Assembly: GCA_017651645.1 (NCBI GenBank)
Contig: JAGCCO010000025.1
Location: 1-31,505 of the forward strand
Direction: 5' to 3'
Length of the DNA stretch: 31,505 nucleotides
Source: Bacteroidales bacterium
GTDB taxonomy: Bacteria > Bacteroidota > Bacteroidia > Bacteroidales > F082
The position numbers were made by a program, and so were the translations under genes. Below are positions 26,371 to 31,505 of this stretch, piece by piece. The notes beneath the pieces were generated by a model. It saw only the letters and a list, made by a program, of their open reading frames with translations. It was not told where the DNA came from and made no database searches. The stretch's first letter is position 1; each line of letters begins with the position of its first letter.

Positions 26371-28395
26371 ATGATGAAAAAGACATTTTATCTCGTTTTG
26401 TTATTATTCGTATTCGCTGGCTTCGCCAAGGCGCAAGGACCCGCATCAACCGCCAACTGGTTTGGATACATCTTACCTCCCAGCCCGGCAGAATACAAGT
26501 ATATCACTTTTACCATGCAAGATTTAGGGTCGGTATCTGTTGCGTCGGATCAGGTTTCTGCAGTATCGACAGCGACCTTTGCCGACGGCTATGTCTGGAG
26601 TGTGAATAATGACAACGGCTACAACATCTGCAGGTCAAGTTTTGATGCCGCCAACAATAGTATTGGAGCACCTGAAGTGATGATTGCAGGCGTTCCATAT
26701 GTCAACGATATGGCCTACAATCCTGCTGACGGATTGATTTATCTTATTACAGAAGAGCATCTGAAATGCTTCGATCCGGCTAACCCTGGCAACATCCAAG
26801 ACCATGGCGTGATCGAACATGATGGCTTCAAGTTGGCTATCAACATGGAGGGTGACGCATATATGATAAGCTCTTGGGGCGAGTTTGGTTCATTGAATCT
26901 TTCCAATGCACAATTGACCATCATCAACTCGATTGATTTGCCGATAAAGATGGCTTTCGACATGCTGACAGGCGAATTGTTTGGTGCGCATTATGGCAAT
27001 TTGTATCAGCTTGACCCCAATACGGGAGCCTATACCGTTTTGGGCGCGCTCCACGCTGGGGGCAACAGCTATGACCCCACCTGCCTGTTTATGACCTATG
27101 AATCAAGTCCGTCGGAGTTCACGGTCGGTGATTTGATTTATCGTGTCAATGACGACAACGTGTCCGTAACAGTTATTGGCCATGTCGACGGTTACAATGC
27201 ACAAGGGGCGTTGGAGATTCCTGAATCGGTGAGCTATGAGGGCCGTGACTATGCCGTGACCGTCATCGGGAACACCGCATTTATGTTTTGTTTCTATCTT
27301 ACGAGCCTGACCCTCCCGAATTCAGTGACCACCATCGAGGAGGGCGCCTTTGCCTATTGCTCGGGTTTCACCGGCGATTTGGTGATTCCGAATTCTGTCA
27401 ACACCATCGAGGCAAGTGCCTTCCACACATGCTATGCTTTTGACGGAACACTGGTATTGGGTAACGGTGTCACGAGCATAGGTGCCTGGGCTTTCAACTC
27501 ATGCGACGGCTTGACAAGCGTGTTGAACATTCCGAGCAATGTGGCATCCATTGGCGAAGACGCTTTCGTGTATTGTAAATTCGAAGGCATAGTGGTCGAC
27601 CCTGAAAACCCCAATTTTGACTCAAGAAACGACTGCAACGCCATCATTGAAACAAGCACGAACGAACTGACCACAGGTTGCAAGAATACGGTTATTCCTA
27701 ATTCCGTCACTGCCATCGGTAACAACGCCTTCAAGGGCATTACGGGGATGACTTCGATAGAGATACCGAATTCGGTGGTTTCCATTGGAGACAACGCCTT
27801 TGCTTTTTGCTTCGATTTGACGGGCGACTTGGTGATTCCGAATTCAGTTGAAACCATTGGTGAGAGTGCCTTCTTCCAATGCGAAGGATTAGATGGGAAA
27901 CTGGTTATAGGAGAATCTGTTTCCTACATCGGCGACTGGGCCTTCAGGAAGTGCACACACATTTCATCGGCAGTTTCTTTGGCCACCGCTCCTGCTACGC
28001 TTGGAACCGACCTAGGCGGGACTGTGTTCACCGAATTTGGCATCCAAACACTTACCGTTCCGTGTGGATGCATTGAGGCCTATCGGAACTCCAGCTGGTA
28101 CGACCCTTACGGATTGGTCGGCTTCTATGAGTTCATTGAGGATTGCACAGAGGTTTCGGAAACTAGCAGTATTGTTACCGCCGTTTATCCGAATCCCACG
28201 GAAGGGATGACAAAGATTGAGGCTCAAAACATGAAGAACATCAGCATTTTCAATATGCTTGGAGAAAGAGTATTTGAAGGCTCCGCCTATGGCGACACCT
28301 TCGAATACGACTTCAGCCATCAAGATGCTGGTGTGTACTTCATCAAGGTAGAGACCGCGAAGGGTATTGAGACCATGAAGGTAACTGTGAAGTAA
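26371..28395 (+). CDS. BspA-like leucine-rich-repeat surface protein with T9SS sorting domain
   Basis: A 674-residue secreted protein. Residues 1-21 are a signal peptide (MMKKTFYLVLLLFVFAGFAKA). About residues 25-250 look like a beta-propeller-type domain (repeated strands such as YVNDMAYNPADGLIYLIT). From about 290 to 590, BspA-type (LRR_5) repeats appear, each with the pattern LxIPNSVxxIGxxAFxxC, for example IPNSVNTIEASAF and IPNSVETIGESAF. The C-terminus YPNPTEGMTKIE to MKVTVK is a type A T9SS sorting domain, so it is probably displayed on the cell surface. BspA-like proteins often bind host or other surface ligands. ATG 26371 was chosen for the signal peptide; the longer frame from 26299 runs through the promoter. 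Confidence 0.9.
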   Translation: MMKKTFYLVLLLFVFAGFAKAQGPASTANWFGYILPPSPAEYKYITFTMQDLGSVSVASDQVSAVSTATFADGYVWSVNNDNGYNICRSSFDAANNSIGAPEVMIAGVPYVNDMAYNPADGLIYLITEEHLKCFDPANPGNIQDHGVIEHDGFKLAINMEGDAYMISSWGEFGSLNLSNAQLTIINSIDLPIKMAFDMLTGELFGAHYGNLYQLDPNTGAYTVLGALHAGGNSYDPTCLFMTYESSPSEFTVGDLIYRVNDDNVSVTVIGHVDGYNAQGALEIPESVSYEGRDYAVTVIGNTAFMFCFYLTSLTLPNSVTTIEEGAFAYCSGFTGDLVIPNSVNTIEASAFHTCYAFDGTLVLGNGVTSIGAWAFNSCDGLTSVLNIPSNVASIGEDAFVYCKFEGIVVDPENPNFDSRNDCNAIIETSTNELTTGCKNTVIPNSVTAIGNNAFKGITGMTSIEIPNSVVSIGDNAFAFCFDLTGDLVIPNSVETIGESAFFQCEGLDGKLVIGESVSYIGDWAFRKCTHISSAVSLATAPATLGTDLGGTVFTEFGIQTLTVPCGCIEAYRNSSWYDPYGLVGFYEFIEDCTEVSETSSIVTAVYPNPTEGMTKIEAQNMKNISIFNMLGERVFEGSAYGDTFEYDFSHQDAGVYFIKVETAKGIETMKVTVK

Positions 28396-28419
28396 TCAAC
28401 AATATATAATTTTATCGAC

Positions 28420-28956
28420 ATGTCCAATCCCACCAACAAACAAGAGTTGCTCGCCGCCATGGCCGACGGCTATGCAAAAATGAACGAACAGATAGCCAAG
28501 ATGAGCGAAGAAGCCATATCAGCTCCGTTCGACTTCGCCGCCGACCCGAAGAAATGCGGTGTTCGCTGGCAATACGACCGCTGTCTCCGCGACCTGTTGA
28601 TTCACCTCTACGAGTGGCAGGTACTGATGCGCGAGTTTGTGAAAAACATCCGCGAAGGTCACCCTCGTGACTACCTGCCCGACGAGTACCGCAAGAACTA
28701 CCACGAGATGGACAAGATGCTGGTAGAGAAGCACCAAAACACGCCTTTGGAGGAGGCCCAACGCCTGCTGCAAGAGACCCACGAGGAGATGCTCCGCCTC
28801 GCCGAGAGCTTCACCGAAGAGGAACTCTTCACCAAAGGCTACTACAAAAACACCTACACCACCGACATGGCGGCCTACTTCGTGAGCGTCACCTCAAGTC
28901 CCTACGGGCAGGCGGTGAAGCTGTTGAAGACGCATCAGAAAAACCTCAAGAAATAA
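28420..28956 (+). CDS. ClbS/DfsB family four-helix protein
   Basis: A 178-residue soluble helical protein of the ClbS/DfsB (DUF1706) family: [20 protein letters not shown] at the N-terminus, [17 protein letters not shown] with the conserved His and Trp, YKNYHEMD-type middle ([11 protein letters not shown]) and [19 protein letters not shown] at the end. ClbS itself protects E. coli against colibactin as a cyclopropane hydrolase, and DfsB-type proteins resemble DinB-fold proteins; nothing here points to the same substrate. It is followed by the DUF1905 gene one base after its stop. Confidence 0.87.
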   Translation: MSNPTNKQELLAAMADGYAKMNEQIAKMSEEAISAPFDFAADPKKCGVRWQYDRCLRDLLIHLYEWQVLMREFVKNIREGHPRDYLPDEYRKNYHEMDKMLVEKHQNTPLEEAQRLLQETHEEMLRLAESFTEEELFTKGYYKNTYTTDMAAYFVSVTSSPYGQAVKLLKTHQKNLKK

Positions 28957-28957
28957 C

Positions 28958-29230
28958 ATGGCCACAGCAACGCCATACGAATTCGACGCCGTCATCCTGC
29001 AAAACGAGGGAATGGATGCCGCATACGTGGAGGTGCCTTTCGACATCAAGGCACTCTTTGGCAAAGGTAGGTTGGCTGTCCATGCCACCTTCGACGGTGT
29101 GCCATACGATGGTCAGATCGTCAAGATGGGAACGCCATGCTTCATCATCGGTGTGCGGAAGGACATCCGGAAGCAGATAGGCAAAAGTTTTGGCGACACG
29201 GTGCATGTGACGTTTTGCGAGCGGAATTGA
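28958..29230 (+). CDS. DUF1905 domain protein
   Basis: A 90-residue beta-rich protein of the DUF1905 type: [57 protein letters not shown] and [12 protein letters not shown] follow the standard order. Members often occur fused to a YdeI-like domain; this one is the stand-alone form. Function is unknown. It starts one base after the ClbS/DfsB gene stop and is probably co-translated. A strong terminator follows. Confidence 0.87.
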   Translation: MATATPYEFDAVILQNEGMDAAYVEVPFDIKALFGKGRLAVHATFDGVPYDGQIVKMGTPCFIIGVRKDIRKQIGKSFGDTVHVTFCERN

Positions 29231-29255
29231 AAAAGATGCCGATAGTGTAACTATT

Positions 29256-29295
29256 ACCGCCGCAGAGATTTTCTTGACCTTTGCGGCGGTTTTTG
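29256..29295 (+). terminator. Intrinsic terminator after the DUF1905 gene
   Basis: A 9-bp perfect stem (ACCGCCGCA / TGCGGCGGT) with a 17-base loop, followed by TTTT. It lies between convergent genes. Confidence 0.85.
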
Positions 29296-29302
29296 TATTA
29301 CC

Positions 29303-30289
29303 TTACAGGCTCAACTCATACATATACCCGTGGTACTGCAGCGAGCCGTCGAGGATGGGCCAGAAGAACTCGTTGTCGTGTTCTACGTTCTTCAGCTTGA
29401 GGTTCTCCATAGTGACGGTCTTGGTGCCGTCGTCGTTGGTGGTGACGATCATTTTGCCTTCTTTGGCGATGTAACCCGTTTGGGGCTGGAAAGTCCAAAA
29501 GTCACCGTCGAGAGCCACATGTACACAGGGGAACGCAGGCAGATAAGGCGTGCCGATATAGCCGAGGTTGTACTCGCCATCGACGACTTGGCCGCCCAGA
29601 TAGCTGACGATGAAGAAACGCTTGCGGTCGGCCGACATGAAGAGCATCGACTTGACGTCGAGGCCCAGCGAACTAAGACCATCGAGTGAGGTGACGCCCG
29701 CCAAGCCGATGGGGCTTTCAATGTTCTTAATCATGAACTTGTTGTTGACATCAAAGGTATAAGGAGCCAGTGGGCCGGTGAAGTTAAGGGCCAATTGGAC
29801 GGTTTGACCATTGTTGTTGGTACCCATGCATTGTGACAAAACGACATGATAGGTGCCATCGTTATTTTGTACGACGGCCAGCTCACCGTTCATCCAATAA
29901 TAGGTATCACCATAGAACAAGGTGTCGGCGCCCATGATGAAGGGCAACTCGCCGAGGTTGAAGTCATGAAAACCGACGACAGTGGGGACGGGGTCTTTCG
30001 TATTGCCCATCGTGTAGGTGCCAGGGGTGATGGAGCCGTTGAAGATGATGGCGATGCCTTCGTTCTTGTCGGCAGTCATCTCCTTGGAAGCGAGGACGAT
30101 AGCGTTCTTTTGGCCGTAGGTGACAGCCTTGGCGGTGACGATGTCGGAAGTGTTGTTACCGACGGTCATCTCGTTCGTTTCCACCTCAGGGGTGACATTG
30201 CCGTTGTTTCCATTGTTGTTGTCTTTGCAACTGGTGCTGAATAATGCGAGGCCGCAAAGGAGCACTAAACTAAAAAACACTTTTTTCAT
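29303..30289 (-). CDS. Lipoprotein of unknown function
   Basis: A 328-residue protein with a lipoprotein signal (MKKVFFSLVLLCGLALFSTSC, lipobox Cys21) followed by an Asn/Gly/Asp-rich linker (KDNNNGNNGN). The rest is beta-rich, with repeated Gly/Asn/Tyr-rich turns (for example GTYTMGN and GVTSLDGLSSLG), and no catalytic motif that I recognise. It is likely exposed on the outer membrane. It is a single gene on the minus strand, divergent from the barrel-protein gene. Confidence 0.82.
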   Translation of the reverse strand: MKKVFFSLVLLCGLALFSTSCKDNNNGNNGNVTPEVETNEMTVGNNTSDIVTAKAVTYGQKNAIVLASKEMTADKNEGIAIIFNGSITPGTYTMGNTKDPVPTVVGFHDFNLGELPFIMGADTLFYGDTYYWMNGELAVVQNNDGTYHVVLSQCMGTNNNGQTVQLALNFTGPLAPYTFDVNNKFMIKNIESPIGLAGVTSLDGLSSLGLDVKSMLFMSADRKRFFIVSYLGGQVVDGEYNLGYIGTPYLPAFPCVHVALDGDFWTFQPQTGYIAKEGKMIVTTNDDGTKTVTMENLKLKNVEHDNEFFWPILDGSLQYHGYMYELSL

Positions 30290-30450
30290 AATAATTCATG
30301 ATTTAGGTTTATCTTTATTCCATAACGAATTTTTACCGCAAAAATTGTACTGATATTTATAGGGTTGCTGTATATGCGATTTTCCTTCACATAAGTCGCT
30401 TTTGTGTGTCCCAAAAGGTCGAAAACACAGCTTAATATGTCAACTTTTTA

Positions 30451-30458
30451 TATTTTTG
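30451..30458 (+). promoter_or_regulatory. -7 element for the outer-membrane barrel gene
   Basis: TATTTTTG followed by CGGCATAAAA, 53 bases before the start codon. The leader is A-rich and contains no Shine-Dalgarno site. No -33 box at the expected distance. Confidence 0.6.
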
Positions 30459-30511
30459 CGGCATAAAATACTGAAATGAAAAACAACAAATCACATTAAA
30501 TCATTAAAACA

Positions 30512-31117
30512 ATGAGAAAAGCATTAGCAATCGTGGCTCTTGTGGCCGCTCTGTTCGTAGCCGGAAATGTGCAGGCTCAATCAATGGTGTATGCTGCTTA
30601 TGCCCCCGAAACTTTCGTTGCAGGCAACACGAGCACCAATTATCAAGGTTTCGCCCTTGGTTTCACCCAAAACTTTGGTCTCTCCAAAGGAATCGGCGTG
30701 GCAGCAGGTGCACAGTTTCGTCTGAATACGAGAAGCGCCACCCAAACCCTTTGGGGCTTCACTGGAAAAGTCAAGGAGACCCAAACCATCATTGACGTGC
30801 CGATTTTGTTCAACTACAAGATTGCCGTGAATCGTGACTTAGCCATCGTTCCCTTTGTCGGTCCTATGCCGAGTCTCGCCCTCACGGGTACCACCAAGGG
30901 CGTTGACCCCATCTTTGGCGAAAACAGCTCCGACTGGTATGGCGACAACAGCACTCGCAGCCGATTCAACCTCTACGCCGTGTTCGGTGCCGATGTGAAG
31001 TTCTCCAACTTCAACCTGTTTGGCGGCTACCGCCTTGGTCTGCTTGACCTCAACACGAGCGACAACGCCACACTGAAAACCAACGGCCTCTTCGTCGGCC
31101 TCGGCTTTACGCTTTAA
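30512..31117 (+). CDS. Outer-membrane beta-barrel protein
   Basis: A 201-residue protein with a signal peptide (MRKALAIVALVAALFVAGNVQAQ) and a barrel made of alternating strands ending in aromatic residues: YQGFALGFTQNF, GVAAGAQFRLN, IIDVPILFNYKIA, LAIVPFVGPMPSLALTG, FNLYAVFGADVKF, FNLFGGYRLGLLDL, and the terminal GLFVGLGFTL, which ends in the hydrophobic residue recognised by the Bam machinery. It belongs to the general 'outer membrane beta-barrel (porin family)' type of Bacteroidota. Transport substrate, if any, is unknown. A strong terminator follows. Confidence 0.87.
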   Translation: MRKALAIVALVAALFVAGNVQAQSMVYAAYAPETFVAGNTSTNYQGFALGFTQNFGLSKGIGVAAGAQFRLNTRSATQTLWGFTGKVKETQTIIDVPILFNYKIAVNRDLAIVPFVGPMPSLALTGTTKGVDPIFGENSSDWYGDNSTRSRFNLYAVFGADVKFSNFNLFGGYRLGLLDLNTSDNATLKTNGLFVGLGFTL

Positions 31118-31161
31118 TAGCATAGACTAAAACAAGCAATAATTTCAGGCGTTATGCCCCC

Positions 31162-31192
31162 AAGTGCCAATCTTCGGATTGGCTCTTTTTTT
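31162..31192 (+). terminator. Intrinsic terminator with UUCG loop after the barrel gene
   Basis: A 7-bp stem (GCCAATC / GATTGGC) closed by a TTCG tetraloop, followed by TCTTTTTTT. The T-run runs directly into the -7 element of the next gene. Confidence 0.88.
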
Positions 31193-31193
31193 C

Positions 31194-31201
31194 TATCTTT
31201 G
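31194..31201 (+). promoter_or_regulatory. -7 element for the TetR-type regulator gene
   Basis: TATCTTTG followed by CAGTCTCAAT; the ATG lies 22 bases downstream. No clear -33 box; its expected place is inside the terminator stem. Confidence 0.6.
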
Positions 31202-31223
31202 CAGTCTCAATGTAAGACTGACC

Positions 31224-31505
31224 ATGAACACCACTTTTCTGAAAGACTGCCTCGCCGATGCCTTGATAACCTTGTTGGAAGATCGAAGGTTCGAGGAAAT
31301 CAACATACAGGACATCGCTGAGAAAGCAGGCTATCATCGTGCTTCGTGGTTCCGGAACTTCAAGTCGAAACGCGAGGCTGTGACCTACAAAATGGTGCGG
31401 CTTTGGGACAACTGGTCAGCAACACATGGCGTGACGGTGAAAGACGAGTTCACTTTGGACAACGCCGTAACCTTTTTCCAATACAATTACGAAATCCGCG
31501 ACACG
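31224..31505 (+). CDS. TetR/AcrR-family transcriptional regulator, 5' part
   Basis: The gene runs off the window end; 94 residues are visible. The N-terminus (MNTTFLKDCLADALITLLED) and the following helix-turn-helix (FEEINIQDIAEKAGYHRASW and FRNFKSKREAV) match the TetR/AcrR DNA-binding domain, with the helix-turn-helix IQDIAEKAGYHRASWFRNF in the usual position. The rest of the visible part belongs to the start of the ligand-binding domain. The regulated genes are unknown; the transport-like membrane or barrel gene upstream is one possibility. It is preceded by its own promoter. Confidence 0.85.
   Translation, partial: MNTTFLKDCLADALITLLEDRRFEEINIQDIAEKAGYHRASWFRNFKSKREAVTYKMVRLWDNWSATHGVTVKDEFTLDNAVTFFQYNYEIRDT

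Noticed and set aside
1..31505. CRISPR array, insertion sequence, phage module
   Set aside because: No array of evenly spaced repeats, no transposase or integrase, and no phage structural genes. The DUF5131 gene is phage-related by family name only.

Overview
The window is chromosomal DNA from a member of the Bacteroidota, most likely an uncultured gut- or rumen-type Bacteroidales. The evidence is: promoters of the form TTG/TTTG, about 19-21 bases, then TAnnTTTG, in front of many genes; almost no Shine-Dalgarno sites; lipoproteins with Bacteroidota-style lipoboxes; two proteins ending in type IX secretion (T9SS) sorting domains; and S9B dipeptidyl peptidase, BspA-like and AspT/YidE-type genes. 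Presence of T9SS cargo argues against the genus Bacteroides itself. This placement is inferred from gene content; no marker gene such as 16S rRNA is present.

Layout. 1-550: the 3' end of a bleomycin-hydrolase-type peptidase and two valine tRNAs on the minus strand. 597-4937: secreted dipeptidyl peptidase IV, a metallo-beta-lactamase-fold lipoprotein, a flavodoxin lipoprotein and a small unknown gene. 4942-10471: a co-directional cluster hypB - 952-residue Fe-S/FAD/NAD(P) oxidoreductase - hypA - two membrane proteins, with no hydrogenase or urease subunit present. 10549-14239: a cobalamin riboswitch with a long leader and an intrinsic terminator ahead of a CoA-transferase, then a MarC-family protein and a shortened AspT/YidE-type transporter. 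14302-16440 (minus): a second cobalamin riboswitch, with its own promoter, driving a DUF4465 surface protein with three 99-residue repeats and a T9SS tail, probably a B12-capture protein. 16494-29295: an accessory run of small, mostly stand-alone enzymes and unknowns (PfkB kinase, DUF5131, C26 amidotransferase, AlkZ-like, alpha/beta hydrolase, flavodoxin, SMR exporter, MmcQ/YjbR, a fused membrane protein, VOC, PhzF, Dabb, BspA/T9SS protein, DfsB-like, DUF1905), many with their own -7 element, containing decayed 3' ends of paralogous genes and a probable small RNA. 29303-31505: a lipoprotein, an outer-membrane barrel protein and the start of a TetR-type regulator.

The less expected features are: (i) simple-word tracts (ACTCTAA/ACTCTCA words) almost devoid of G that serve as leaders before start codons and, in one case, form the in-frame linker of a transporter where regulatory domains normally sit; (ii) a near-perfect palindromic repeat embedded in frame in the Fe-S/FAD oxidoreductase; (iii) a promoter-to-terminator unit of about 70 nt with no ORF (candidate sRNA) at 18920-19022; (iv) relics of pfkB and mmcQ/yjbR placed directly before other genes; (v) two cobalamin riboswitches, one in front of a CoA-transferase. 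All calls were made by reading the sequence; no database search was run.
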